A stretch of 64,000 nt of DNA from Leishmania martiniquensis (Eukaryota; Euglenozoa; Kinetoplastea; Trypanosomatida; Trypanosomatidae), in NCBI RefSeq assembly GCF_017916325.1, contig NC_090138.1, positions 5,001 through 69,000 on the forward strand. Direction: 5' to 3'. Of this stretch, positions 27,819 to 38,038 are shown in pieces. Numbering within the stretch: the stretch's first letter is position 1; each line of letters starts with the position of its first letter. The translations under genes and the position numbers were made by a program. The notes under the pieces are model-generated. The model did no database searches, was not told the DNA's origin, and saw nothing but the letters and a program-made list of their open reading frames with translations.

Positions 27819-30464
27819 ATGATCATGGCAACAATCGTGATTGGACGCAAGGAGCTCTTCTCCTTCGCAGAGCGCTACAGCACGCGGCGCCTGAGTGACT
27901 ACACGGGCCTGGCAGACGGCGAGGTGCTCTGCTGCCTCTTCAATCTTGTCTTCCCTGACCTTCGCATTCGCCCAGCGCCAGCGCAGACGCACTCCAACAC
28001 GCAGCGGGCACACGTTAACTGGGAGCAGCTGTTTCGCCGCTTTGCAAAGCTGCACATCCCTCTGTCTTTCCTCGATCCAGCGGCCCTCCAAGCCGGAAGC
28101 GTCGAGCGCGGATTCAGTACGCTCGTTGTTTTTTATTTTTTTCACCACCTCTCCAAGCGGGCGGACTTCTCAGCGGAGTTTGCGCTCGACGTGGCCGAGG
28201 AGGTGACCACCTATTTACAGTCGACCGACTGCATTGCGACCCTGTTGCTGGGTAATGCGCTGGAATGGTCTGCAGTGCCTGAGTCGCTGGCGGAGGGGCT
28301 GCGGGCGCACCCCGCTTTCCACACAACTGCAGAGGCGGAGATGGCGCTGGAGGAGGAGGCTGCCCGTACCTACCGATCGATGATTGCGCGGCGGCGTAAA
28401 GGCAGCGTGGCCGAGGCCAACAGCCCTCCTGTAGTTCGGCGGGCACATCCAGAGGCGGCGGAAAAGCGGTCAGGGGCCGGTGATCTGAGACCCACAGGCT
28501 CCTCCTCGTCCTCCTTGGTGTCGTCATCTACTCCACGACTCAATGACGCGGGGGAGTCTCCCCTGCTGCCGCCTCCACCTCGCACCGAATCAGCACAGTC
28601 CTTTCGCTCTTCTACCTCGAGAGTGTCGAGCAGCGACAATGCGGACTCGCGTCGTGACCTCCGTGGAAGGCAACGCGGGAGCAGTTGTGAGATGCGAAGG
28701 CGGAGCGCCGAGGCGCTCGGGTCATCTCAACGAGAGACCCAAAGTCAGCGGTGCTCTTCACAGTGCAGCGCATCGTCGTCACGCTCGTCTGGGAATTCCC
28801 GTTTCTCCGCAACGGCGTCTCTATCACGCCAGTCTTTCGACACGGCAGCTCCTGCTGTCGGGCAGCCATCTGGTATGCTCTACCGCTCTACCTCCTCCAT
28901 GAGCAACGCAACCGCATCCCAGGAGTCGGCGGTGTCCTCCTCACGCGCACGCGACGCAGCTCTCGAAGCCGCTTTGCAGTCAAAGGAGGCGGAGTGCGAG
29001 TCGCTTCAGATGCAGGTGGCGCAGTTGCTGACTCTTCTCGCCAACGCACGCACCGCGGGCACTGCCTCAGGTGCCGCCAGCGGTAGGAGTGACGCGTGCA
29101 GCGCCAGCCCGCACACAGCAGAAGCGGTGGCATCGGTGGAAAGAGGTCACGGAGCAGATGGTGCACCCATAGCACAGATGCAGCAGCACTACGCTGACCA
29201 TATCGAGAAGCTAGAGACACAGCTGCGTGCCTACCGCGAAGCCAGCGATAATCAGCAGGCGCCGTCGTCTCCCCCTCCCCTCCGAGCAGCACCGGCATCC
29301 TCACCACTATCAGGGACTACGATGGACAAGGCTGCACTGGAGGCGGAGATAACGGCACTGACGGCGAACATCGTCGACGATGAGACAGGAACCACCGTTG
29401 TCGACGTGCATGAGAAGGCGAACCTGTTGCACTGCCTCATGCTGGAGCACCTGCAGGAGTCCCCACGCAATCGCAAGCAGATGCAGCAGTGGCTGTGGTC
29501 CATCGTCGCAGCGCACCACACAATGGAGGGGAGACTGATGGCGGCGGTTAATCTACTGCGCTTGTGGAGCAGTACGCTGCCGGCTGCTGGAAGTAGCGCG
29601 ACTGCGACCTCAAGCGCCCCCACCACCAGCAGGGAAACTCCCACAATGGCGCCACGGGGTCAGCTCGCGGTCGCGGCTCCGCTCTCTGCCGGCTCAACGG
29701 GCAGCGAGGCCGACACCGCTGATGGCAAACGATCCGATCGAGGGGCAATGGCGGCGTTGCGCAAGGCTCACTATGCCGAGCTCGGAGCCCTACATGCACG
29801 GGAGCACGATCTAGCAGCAGCACTGCAGGCAGCGCAGGCACACAACGTCTCGACAGTGCAGCGGGCGGTGCGGCGGGAGCGACTATGGAAGGCGCTATGC
29901 GCCGCCGTCTACGCAGCCGAGCAGGCTTCCTACGCGATCACGGATTGCGGCACGGCTATGGAAGTGGAAGAGCGGTTGCGTCAGCGGGAAGAGCACTACC
30001 GCGTTGTGGAGGCCCTCACACAGCAGCTGGTGGAGGAAGGCGAGCAGGAAACGGAGACGAGGAGGCAGCCGTGTAAAAAGGAGACGCCAGCTGCATCGTC
30101 TGAGCCATGCGCTTCACTGCAGGCGCTCGTGGCGCGACTGCAGGAGGAGCGCGCGGAGCTTCTTAGCGACGTGGCACGTCTGCATGATGTGGTAGAGGCG
30201 CTTCAAGCAGAGAACGCCTGCACAGCGTACGATGATGTGAGAGCGTCAAACGTCTTGCCAACCCGCCCCACATACGCGAGCGTGCCAGCAGCGTCTTTCT
30301 TCAGCGATGACCTTTACAACAAGTCGGCTGCAGTTGCACGCGACGACGCCGCAGGTGCCGGCACAGCGCTTGCCGCAACCGATCCGCCGAGGATGCCGTT
30401 TTCGCCAGGCCACACCCGCACGCCGCGCGGGCTCGCCTCACTCTTGCAGCTGCGGGAAGGATAG
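27819..30464 (+). CDS. Calponin-homology (EB1-like) and coiled-coil protein
   Basis: 881 residues from the ATG at 27819 (another Met two codons later). Residues about 9-115 resemble an EB1-type CH domain: RKELFSFAERYS followed by DGEVLCCLFNLVFPDL, then VNWEQLFRRF and a helix ending VVFYFFHHLSK. Such domains bind microtubules. The middle (about 190-390) is Ser/Arg-rich and disordered. Coiled-coil segments lie around 390-425, 465-485, 650-690 and 760-815, with a more folded stretch near 505-585. It is probably a cytoskeletal or flagellar protein, but no EB1 C-terminal homology domain is seen, so it is not a canonical end-binding protein. The CH call is by pattern only; the family is otherwise unrecognised. 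Confidence 0.6.
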   Translation: MIMATIVIGRKELFSFAERYSTRRLSDYTGLADGEVLCCLFNLVFPDLRIRPAPAQTHSNTQRAHVNWEQLFRRFAKLHIPLSFLDPAALQAGSVERGFSTLVVFYFFHHLSKRADFSAEFALDVAEEVTTYLQSTDCIATLLLGNALEWSAVPESLAEGLRAHPAFHTTAEAEMALEEEAARTYRSMIARRRKGSVAEANSPPVVRRAHPEAAEKRSGAGDLRPTGSSSSSLVSSSTPRLNDAGESPLLPPPPRTESAQSFRSSTSRVSSSDNADSRRDLRGRQRGSSCEMRRRSAEALGSSQRETQSQRCSSQCSASSSRSSGNSRFSATASLSRQSFDTAAPAVGQPSGMLYRSTSSMSNATASQESAVSSSRARDAALEAALQSKEAECESLQMQVAQLLTLLANARTAGTASGAASGRSDACSASPHTAEAVASVERGHGADGAPIAQMQQHYADHIEKLETQLRAYREASDNQQAPSSPPPLRAAPASSPLSGTTMDKAALEAEITALTANIVDDETGTTVVDVHEKANLLHCLMLEHLQESPRNRKQMQQWLWSIVAAHHTMEGRLMAAVNLLRLWSSTLPAAGSSATATSSAPTTSRETPTMAPRGQLAVAAPLSAGSTGSEADTADGKRSDRGAMAALRKAHYAELGALHAREHDLAAALQAAQAHNVSTVQRAVRRERLWKALCAAVYAAEQASYAITDCGTAMEVEERLRQREEHYRVVEALTQQLVEEGEQETETRRQPCKKETPAASSEPCASLQALVARLQEERAELLSDVARLHDVVEALQAENACTAYDDVRASNVLPTRPTYASVPAASFFSDDLYNKSAAVARDDAAGAGTALAATDPPRMPFSPGHTRTPRGLASLLQLREG

Positions 30465-31204
30465 GGGCTCTGGGCGTAGTTCCGGCTGGTGCTGCTACTA
30501 CGCTGTAGCATTAGCGCCTGAGTGGGGCCGGCGATCGACCATGCCCCCAACTGCTTCGCCCTCCTCGTCTCTCTTCCTCTCCAACTGCCACCATCGTTCG
30601 ATCGAGCATGCACATAGATGATGTCACAGATGCGGCGCAGCCCCCCCCTCTCTCTCTGTGGCGTGCCTTCTTTGGGGGGCACTACTCATAGACGGCAGTG
30701 CCTCCCTCCCTCCTTGTCTGTGTGTGTGTGTGTACGAGGCAGACCTTTCCTTCTCGTCTCTGTATAAGCGCATTTCGACTGCCTCTGCTTGATGCATATA
30801 TTTTCGAGGCGGTGGCATCCGTCTGATCCATTCAGCTCTCTTCAACTGCCCTCCCAAGCCCTGCACAGTTTTGCCGTGCACCTCCCCTCCCCCTCCTCCC
30901 CCCTCTGCCCTGCCAAGCGGCAGGGCGTGTGGGCGAATGGGCGTATCTCTGCGCGAGCGTTTCATTTTCACTATCACCTCTTCTCCTCCGCCTCCCCTCA
31001 CGTGACGCACAAAACACCAATCGCACTGTTCCGCTGCGTCGTGCGCCTGCCGCCCTCCATCCACTTCTCTTCGTCCCTCCCTCCCTCCCCCCGGTTGCCT
31101 CTCTTCGGACCACTGGCGCGCGGCACGCCCGATAAGGCACGAGCTCAGGCAGTGGCGGCAACTTGAGTGAGCAGCGACGAAGGGGCTTGGGTGTCTTGCT
31201 TTCG
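30465..31204. other. Spacer upstream of the LRR coiled-coil gene
   Basis: Contains a GT run near 30717-30733, C/T tracts at 30880-30910 and a tract at 31071-31091 likely to guide splicing to an AG shortly before the start at 31205. No gene seen. Confidence 0.55.
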
Positions 31205-34108
31205 ATGTCAGTTGAGCCTGCAGGCACTCCAAACAACTCTTTTCGCTCAGCGATCGACCACCTCCTCGAGAGTCGGCAAGACAACAGTGAGGGCCTCTGC
31301 GGTTCGACGCTGCTGAAAAAGAGGGGGAGCATGTCAGTGGCAACGAGCAGTAGCCGAGGCTCTGGTGGGTCAGAGGAGGTGGAGGTCTGTGGTCGGGGCC
31401 GCGGCATTCGAGCCGTTGACCTCCCCGCCGTCTTTACGACTCCCCAAGAGCGTGAGATGCTCTGTGTCATTACCGCCTTTGACCTTTCCCGCAATGAGCT
31501 GCAGGAGCTAACAAACCTGCAGCCCCTGCGCTCCCTCACTCGCCTCAACGCGAGCTACAACCGTATCTCATTTGTTGACGGGTTGCCTTTGCGATTGACG
31601 CAGCTGAACCTCGCGCACAACAAACTTGAGCACCTCGACCATGTCAGCCAGCTCGTACACCTGCGAGAGTTGGACGTGAGCTTCAATCGACTTACAAGCC
31701 TCGCTGGTCTGCACCCTCGCATACCGCTGGAAGTGCTGCGCGCCGACGATAACCGCATCAGCCGCACAAGCGGTTTAAAGGAGCTGAGCTCCTTGCGCGT
31801 TGCATCCTTGAGCAACAACTACGTTGAGGATGTCGACGAGCTCCTGTTTGTCTCGACCACGCCGTCACTTCAGCTGCTAAACTTGGCGGGCAACCCGGTC
31901 ACCCGCGCGCGGCGCTATCGGCAAACGCTGGCAGAGCTGCAACCGTCTCTCGTGTCGCTGGACGGCGCGCCGCTGACGCGCGCAGACGATTACGAGGTCG
32001 TCGCACCGGGTTCTCGGGGGAAGAGCAGTGGCATGTCCTCGGCGGCAGCACACACCCCTGCGCCGTTCTCCACAGCGAGCATGGGGGCGACAAGGCCGCA
32101 GCGCACACTGGCTTGTAGCTCGCACGGCTCAGAGAAAAAGACGATGGTGGCTGCCGAGGTATCGCAGGCACCGTCTACTGCGCTGAAGAGCCTGGACAGC
32201 AGCGCCAACAATCCCTCATCGTGCCGAGGCCGCTTCGGTGGTGCGGCGCAGTCGGTCGTTGCGCACAGATCGATCGGCTTGGCATCGGCTCCCCTCGACG
32301 ACTGCGACAATGTGCGCCCTCGCGAACAACCGCCGCAGCCCCTTAGGCGAGCAACGGCAAGCCCCACAGCCAGAGCCCTTCATCGACCGGCGACTGGGGC
32401 GCCGCGTGTTGCTCTGACGGGTCACCGGCGTTTGGGGGCAGGGTCACCTCACAATGACTCGTCGGCAGCAGAGCCGCCACAAAGTGTTAACGGATCCCCT
32501 GCTCCTGCGGAGCACCGCACGGAGGCGGCGTACGACACGAACAGTGATGTGCCGTCTGCCGGAGAGAGCTCTTCTCGTGGCTGCCGAGTGACGGAGCACT
32601 CTCTGCGCTCTCCAGAGCGTGGCAGTCGGCAAGTCGGGTACGCCTCGCTGCACTCTACCCCCGCCATAGGAAGTACAGCCGATCGCCTGCGCAGCAGTGG
32701 ACGAGCTCGTCTCCTGCCCGCACCGGCCTCTGCGCTGCGCTCTTCGGCCGCGCAGCAGGCCACGGACTCCACCACCGCCCAACTACATGACAGCCTCGTA
32801 GCGAAGGAGCAGCTGGAGAAAGAGTGTCAGACGCTGCGGCGGTCTTGCAAGCGCCTTGAGGGACAGCTGGCTGAGGCGCGGCGCGTGATTTCACAGCAGC
32901 TGGCGGAGCTGTCGCAGCTGCGGCTCGAGCGCGACGCCCTGAGGCAGAGCGAGGGGACCGCGCTCGAGCTTCTCGAGAAGGAGCAACGATCAGGTCGAAC
33001 GCGCGCTTCTCACCACAGCGACGAGGTGGCAACACTACAGGAACAGTACGAGCGTATGAAGACGTTCTACGAAACGCAGCTGGCCGACACACGACGCGAG
33101 CTAGCGGCGGAGCGGGCCCGTCTTCTGCGGCGCAGCAACAGTGGCAGCAACGGCGAGCGGAAAGCGGTGGCAGCAGACAGTGATGATGTGGCAGGGCAGG
33201 GGAAAGCGACTTCCTTCTCTGACCAGGGACAGCGTGCTGGAGCCACAGCGGGGAGCACGAAGAGCGAACCCGCCGCGGCTGGTCATGCGGGTTCCTCACG
33301 TTGCCGATCACCACCGCCCAGCGCTGCTTCCTCTGCGACTTCTAGGACAGGGGATGACGGGCCAGCTACTGCGACCTCTCCGACGGACTCTGTAGCGCAG
33401 CAACTTACTTCGTTGCTGTACGCGAGCCTCACAGGTAATGGACACGCTGCGGACGGCGATGAAAGCGTGGGCGCTACTTCTCTTGCGAATGAGTTGTGCA
33501 GATCTCTTCTCGCTGATCTCTCCTCATCGGCAGTGCTGGCAAATCAGGCTCATCAATCGAAGCCGCAGGAATCGGCCGATGCTGTCAAGGACAGTGGGAA
33601 CACGAGAGCCGCAGCCGCGCGGCACATTCTTGAGAGGTGCATTGCCCAGTACGTCGCTCAGCAGACGAGACTCCCGCAGCCGACTGTCGGCAGTAACGCG
33701 CACGCCCAAAGCCCAACTGCTACGGCATCTCGGACGGATGCACCAACGCCAGGCGATGTCGGCGGTACTGCTGTGTCGCAAGGACACGAGCTGGCGAAGG
33801 TCATAGAGACTAGCGAGGCAGCTGTGACGTGCCCCCTCCCTCAACGGCTTCCTTCGCCTTCTCCTTGCCCTTCACCGCCGCCCGCAGATCAGGCCCCGGT
33901 CAAAGACGACGGCGTTGACACTGATGCGGACACAGAGGCGACAGTGATTATCTCTGCGCCGGCCTTGTCCGCGATCGCCAACACCGGCGGGTACGTAGCT
34001 GATGTGGCGTCGCCTTCGTCCCCCCGGTTCCCTACATCGACGCATGACAGGCGCGTGGACGCTGCGAAGGCGCTGCTGAAGGAGATGGAGCCGCTGTTCA
34101 ACAGCTGA
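31205..34108 (+). CDS. SDS22-type leucine-rich-repeat protein with coiled coil
   Basis: 967 residues from the ATG at 31205; the open frame starts at a TTG 14 codons earlier. An N-terminal 90 residues of low complexity are followed by six to seven 22-residue SDS22-like LRRs (about 92-235; for example LTRLNASYNRIS and LRELDVSFNRLT). A cap segment, LQLLNLAGNP through LVSLDGAPL, closes the domain at about residue 260. The next 260 residues are Ser/Ala/Pro-rich, then a strong coiled coil runs from about 527 to 645, then a long disordered tail. LRRs of this type with a cap are frequent in axonemal and basal-body proteins (dynein light chain 1, LRRC6-like) and in phosphatase regulators. A cytoskeletal role is plausible but inferred. 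Confidence 0.75.
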   Translation: MSVEPAGTPNNSFRSAIDHLLESRQDNSEGLCGSTLLKKRGSMSVATSSSRGSGGSEEVEVCGRGRGIRAVDLPAVFTTPQEREMLCVITAFDLSRNELQELTNLQPLRSLTRLNASYNRISFVDGLPLRLTQLNLAHNKLEHLDHVSQLVHLRELDVSFNRLTSLAGLHPRIPLEVLRADDNRISRTSGLKELSSLRVASLSNNYVEDVDELLFVSTTPSLQLLNLAGNPVTRARRYRQTLAELQPSLVSLDGAPLTRADDYEVVAPGSRGKSSGMSSAAAHTPAPFSTASMGATRPQRTLACSSHGSEKKTMVAAEVSQAPSTALKSLDSSANNPSSCRGRFGGAAQSVVAHRSIGLASAPLDDCDNVRPREQPPQPLRRATASPTARALHRPATGAPRVALTGHRRLGAGSPHNDSSAAEPPQSVNGSPAPAEHRTEAAYDTNSDVPSAGESSSRGCRVTEHSLRSPERGSRQVGYASLHSTPAIGSTADRLRSSGRARLLPAPASALRSSAAQQATDSTTAQLHDSLVAKEQLEKECQTLRRSCKRLEGQLAEARRVISQQLAELSQLRLERDALRQSEGTALELLEKEQRSGRTRASHHSDEVATLQEQYERMKTFYETQLADTRRELAAERARLLRRSNSGSNGERKAVAADSDDVAGQGKATSFSDQGQRAGATAGSTKSEPAAAGHAGSSRCRSPPPSAASSATSRTGDDGPATATSPTDSVAQQLTSLLYASLTGNGHAADGDESVGATSLANELCRSLLADLSSSAVLANQAHQSKPQESADAVKDSGNTRAAAARHILERCIAQYVAQQTRLPQPTVGSNAHAQSPTATASRTDAPTPGDVGGTAVSQGHELAKVIETSEAAVTCPLPQRLPSPSPCPSPPPADQAPVKDDGVDTDADTEATVIISAPALSAIANTGGYVADVASPSSPRFPTSTHDRRVDAAKALLKEMEPLFNS

Positions 34109-35116
34109 GTGACCTGATGGAGTAGGCCGCGGCAAAACGTCGGCGCGCTGCAGTCAGTTGCTCATGGAAAGTCGATGCAACTGTTCAACTACTAAATGGG
34201 CGTGAGCGTGGGCGTTGGTGGACCTTTGATGAACTCCGCTCTGTCGCCTCGATTGAGTTCGGGATGTGAGCGCAGGCGAGACGGAGAGGCGCGGAGGAAG
34301 ACGGAGGCAGAGATCACCTCGCCTTACCTCCACCTCCCCCCTTCCTCCCTGCATCAACACAATTATTCCCTCCCACTGCCGAGCCCCTATCCCCCACTGC
34401 GTGACGCTTTATGGCAGTTCTCGGGTGCCCGCCGCGCCGCGCCTGGAGTGCTCTATGCTGCGATTGGCGCCAGGAGGGATATATAGAAGACCGCTAGAGC
34501 GAGGCATATCTGCAGAAAGACGGCGAGGAAGAGACCGCAAAAGGTGATGGCGCCGCTGTTGTACTGCGGGCGTCCATACACGCGGTGCGGATACGTGATG
34601 ACTTTGTTAGTCGGCCTTGATGGTCGTGGCGGAGTGTGCGAGTAAAGGGTGACCGTTAAGGCAGCGTGTCTGTCCGTGTGCGGCCGGCCCCTCACCAGAG
34701 CTGAAGGAGCCGCACACGTGTACAGTGCGACTCCACCCCTCGGCGTCCCTGCCCCCTCTCTTGTCATGCACCTTCCTGATTGTCGCACACGCCAAGGTAG
34801 CACTGAGCCACTGCCTCTCCAAGGCGAATCTTTTCCCCTCTCCCTCTGTTCTTGCGTGAGCACCTCTAGTGAGGTCCATGGCTGTATGCGCATGCGGCCA
34901 ACTTGGGTGCACGTGTGCATGTATGTCGGCGAGCACTAAGCGTCTGTACTGGCAACTGTTTCTCTTCTTACCCTTCCCCCCCATGCTGCTCTCCTCTACG
35001 CGTGCCGTGTCGGCGCGAGCACTACACCCGCAGGACCTCTCCTCTCACACTCCCACACACCTCTCGTGCAGCCACTGAAGGGCGTGCCGCTGTCTCGCTG
35101 AAGTCCCCCTGTGCCA
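34109..35116. other. Spacer upstream of the NAA50-like gene
   Basis: No gene supported. The best acceptor is at the end of a tract beginning near 35036 and finishing CTCTCGTGCAG, with AG at 35070-35071, 45 nt before the ATG. Confidence 0.55.
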
Positions 35117-35665
35117 ATGCCAGCGTCGTACGAGGAGAAGAAGTTCCCCCCACTGAAGGGGCTGCACATCCGCCCCATGAACGACTCGCGTCTGTGCGAG
35201 CGTATCAAGGTGCTCGATGACTACTGCTTTCCAGTGAAGTACACGGAGAGCTACTACGACGACTACGTGCGCCACAGCTTTCACGAGTTCAACCAGTTAG
35301 CCTTCTACTACGACATCCTTGTCGGCTCGATCATGTGCCGTCTAGAGAAAACAGCGACGGACGGGGAGTACGTTCTCTACATCATGACCATTGGCGTTTT
35401 GGAGGCGTATCGCCACATGCGCATCGGCTCCCGGCTTCTGCAGACGATTCTGACGGCGGTGCACAACGAGTCCCGTACCCGCATCGTGGCGGTGACGCTG
35501 CATGTCCAGGTTGGATCGCCAGCGCTGCAGTTCTACCGAAAGTTCGACTTCGAGGAGGTGCGGCTGGTGGAGAACTATTACTCTGACCTTGAAGAGTGTA
35601 ACGCGATTCTTCTGCGCCGCGTCGTGCCTCAGCCGCACTTCGAGCATCACAAGAAGCCCAAGTAG
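35117..35665 (+). CDS. NAA50: N-alpha-acetyltransferase NAA50/San-like protein, GNAT fold
   Basis: 182 residues from the ATG at 35117 (a GTG two codons earlier is ignored). GNAT-family protein closely resembling NAA50, the San subunit associated with NatA on ribosomes, which acetylates Met-starting N-termini and is needed for sister-chromatid cohesion in animals. Matching segments: FPVKYTESYYDD; LAFYYDILVGSIMCR; LYIMTIGVLEAYR; VTLHVQVGSPALQFYRKFDF; and VENYYSDLE. The acetyl-CoA loop reads RHMRIGSRLL, where the family has RRLGIG, so the first glycine of the Q/R-x-x-G-x-G/A motif is arginine. Whether activity is retained is unclear. Its N-terminus is about 15 residues longer than in human NAA50. 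Confidence 0.88.
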   Translation: MPASYEEKKFPPLKGLHIRPMNDSRLCERIKVLDDYCFPVKYTESYYDDYVRHSFHEFNQLAFYYDILVGSIMCRLEKTATDGEYVLYIMTIGVLEAYRHMRIGSRLLQTILTAVHNESRTRIVAVTLHVQVGSPALQFYRKFDFEEVRLVENYYSDLEECNAILLRRVVPQPHFEHHKKPK

Positions 35666-36557
35666 GCGGCTATCTTGGTTTGGTGGCAAGCAGCAGCCGC
35701 TGGCCTAATCGGCTGCGTACGTGCTCACGCGTGATTGTGCGATCATGAATAACATGGAGTGGGGCTATTGTGCATGGACCTGCGCGCGCCTCAGTGTCCA
35801 CAATGCCCGCCACTGTCCCTGTGTTATGCAGCTTGACACTAAAAGAGTGGCCACATGAAGAAAAGGACGATGTCACTTTCTCTCTCCTCCATGTCGCGCT
35901 TTACGGGGACGTTGCACTGCTGGGTGCGCCGGGGGGGAGAGATGCGTCCTTGCAGGCGCGTGGACACACACACCTCTGCCCGGTCGCCCTCCCGCGCGCC
36001 TCTGCGACGTTTGCTAATATGGGCCCTGCGGAAATGGAAAAGGGAAGAAAAGTGCGGCGTCAGTGCACTGTGCTCCTCACCCCCGCCTCGTTTTGTGCTC
36101 TCCTCCACACCGTCTGCGGCCTCTCTCTTTTTTGGGGGGATGAAAGGAGGCGCGGCGGAAATCGAAGCGCCGGACGAGGCCTCGTCACCGCACTTCGCTT
36201 ACCCTTCTCGCAAGCTGCTACAGACGTTATGTAGCAGGCCTGATGTCGATAAGCGCTGGCACGTGTGTGTGGCGTGGCGGCGCACAGGCACACAACCACA
36301 TGCACGAAGAATGCACTGTTTACATCCACCACATGCCCCTCTTCCCCACCGTCTCTGCTGCGCTGCTATCGCTCCGCGGTGCCCTTCGGAGGTGTCTGGC
36401 TGTGTGTGTGTGTGCGCGCGTCTGTGTTGGTGTTGTTGGTACTCACCGCTGCCCACCCCCCACCCCCCTCTCTCTCAGCCTCTAATCGCGTCGTCGCAGT
36501 ACCATACCCCACCACCATCACCCCTCCGCCCCCCCCTCAGCGCGTACGTCCAACCAA
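35666..36557. other. Spacer upstream of the small coiled protein
   Basis: No gene supported; overlapping frames around 35770-36690 are shadows. A clear acceptor, CCCCCCTCTCTCTCAG, has AG at 36477-36478, 80 nt before the ATG at 36558. Confidence 0.55.
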
Positions 36558-36977
36558 ATGCGATATTACGCCTCCGGAGAGAGTCGCGAGTCGTACGTCA
36601 CGGGTGTTCGCCCTGGTGGACGGTACGGCGCGATGCACGATGTTGAGAAGCGTCGCGACAACCTGCCGGAGAATGTCTTTCACTACATAAAAGAGGGCGT
36701 GCAGCGCGAGGAGCGCTTGCGGCAGAACGAGGAGGAGGCGCGTGCCCGCATCCACTTGGAGATGTTTGCCAGAAAGCCCGGCCAGCGTCGCGGCAGTGTT
36801 TGCGCGGTCGACACTGAAAGCGGAAGTGTTGCTGAGCAGTCGGCGGCCATGTCGCAGCTCGAACGTGAGACGCAGACTCGAGAGCGGCGCGCCGCCTTGC
36901 AAGAGCTCTACAGGCGCGACCGCGAGGACTGGGAGGCGCAACTGGGTGCGCGCGGACTCGCCACTCGGCGCTCGTAG
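36558..36977 (+). CDS. Small helical protein, possible axonemal (CFAP141-like) component
   Basis: 139 residues, starting at an ATG 80 nt after a good acceptor. The N-terminus is Tyr/Gly/Arg-rich (MRYYASGESRESYVTGVRPG), then the protein is highly charged and helical from about residue 35. The C-terminal segment RRAALQELYRRDREDWEAQL followed by GARGLA fits the pattern R-x-x-A-L-x-x-L-x(2)-D/E-x(2)-x-Y/W-x-x-E/Q-L-x-x-x-G-L-A. That pattern recurs in small ciliary microtubule-inner proteins such as CFAP141. No catalytic motif, signal peptide or membrane segment is seen. Coding status is supported by GC3 and the acceptor. The axonemal assignment rests on this short motif alone. Confidence 0.6.
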   Translation: MRYYASGESRESYVTGVRPGGRYGAMHDVEKRRDNLPENVFHYIKEGVQREERLRQNEEEARARIHLEMFARKPGQRRGSVCAVDTESGSVAEQSAAMSQLERETQTRERRAALQELYRRDREDWEAQLGARGLATRRS

Positions 36978-38038
36978 TGGGAAGGGCATCGTCTAGCGCG
37001 ACTTTCTCACTTCTCGGTCTGTGTCTGTCTGTCGTGCGATCTCTGCTGTCTATTCCACCGCGCTGCGCGCAATGGGCTTATGATTTGGGTGCGCACGTCT
37101 TTCTCTTCAGGTGGTGTGCGCCCCCCTCTCCCCCGCGCGCCGTGCTTTCTCTGCGCGTCCTCACGCCTCTCTGTCGGGGTCGGTGTGCGGGTGCGCTGCC
37201 GGCTGATAGAGCGAACTTTCGAGAGAGGGGAGGCGATTGATAACAGACGATAGGAGGATCATGGCGGCGCGGCATCGTCGTCTGCCATCACCGCCTTTTC
37301 GATTTGCTGCTTCCTGCTACTCTCGCTCGAGACAGGGTGAGCCGAGCACAGCGCTCTCTGCTGCCCTCACGCCTCCCGCTCTCCTCTCCCCTGCCTCTTC
37401 CGCCTCCCGCCATGTACATTAGCTCTTTGTGGGGCGACACTGGGGAAGCGGGGTGGAGAAGAGAATACCGCACACGGGCGTGCCACCCAACACCTGCCAC
37501 ACATATTCTCGCAGCGACGTGCGGTGTGGCTGATTGGGTATCTCTGTGCATTTGTCGTCGGGGCAGGGCGCGGATAGAGGCGCGTTCGTTTTCCTCCGCC
37601 CTCGTCCTGTTGTGGAAGCCCAGCCTTTATTGCAACGTGAAAGCGTGGGCGCGCGCGATCCTGAGGGACACGCTGAGGTGCGTCGAGTGGCAGGAGGAAG
37701 TGACTGCGCAGGCAGAAGAAAAAAGAATTCTAAGCCGATCTGCTTCTCCCCCCCTCGCCGACTTCTGAAGCGTTTATTTATTTATTTGGGTGTGCGGCCA
37801 ATGCCACGGATTCGCCTGCTCCCTCTCACTCTTCCCCCAACTCCTCCGTTGTATGCGCCACTTCCCCTTTTCTCCCCTCGCCGTTGTTCGATGCCCACCT
37901 GGCGCATCTCTTGTCACCGGTGCAGCAGCTCAAGCACAAAATACACGCGCACGCACGCAGCTTCAAGGGTGGGGCGGCGGCGACGGCGCTCTCACTCGCA
38001 TCACCAGATACGCCTCTCGCTTATCTGGCCTCTCGAAA
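36978..38038. other. Spacer upstream of the putative mitochondrial protein
   Basis: No gene supported. Pyrimidine-rich stretches around 37370-37410 and 37818-37885 offer possible splice signals; a short TTTA repeat lies at 37771-37788. Confidence 0.5.

Noticed and set aside
35770..36690. Several overlapping plus-strand frames before the small helical gene
   Set aside because: They cover the spacer and shift frame into the real gene at 36558, which has its own acceptor and coherent composition.
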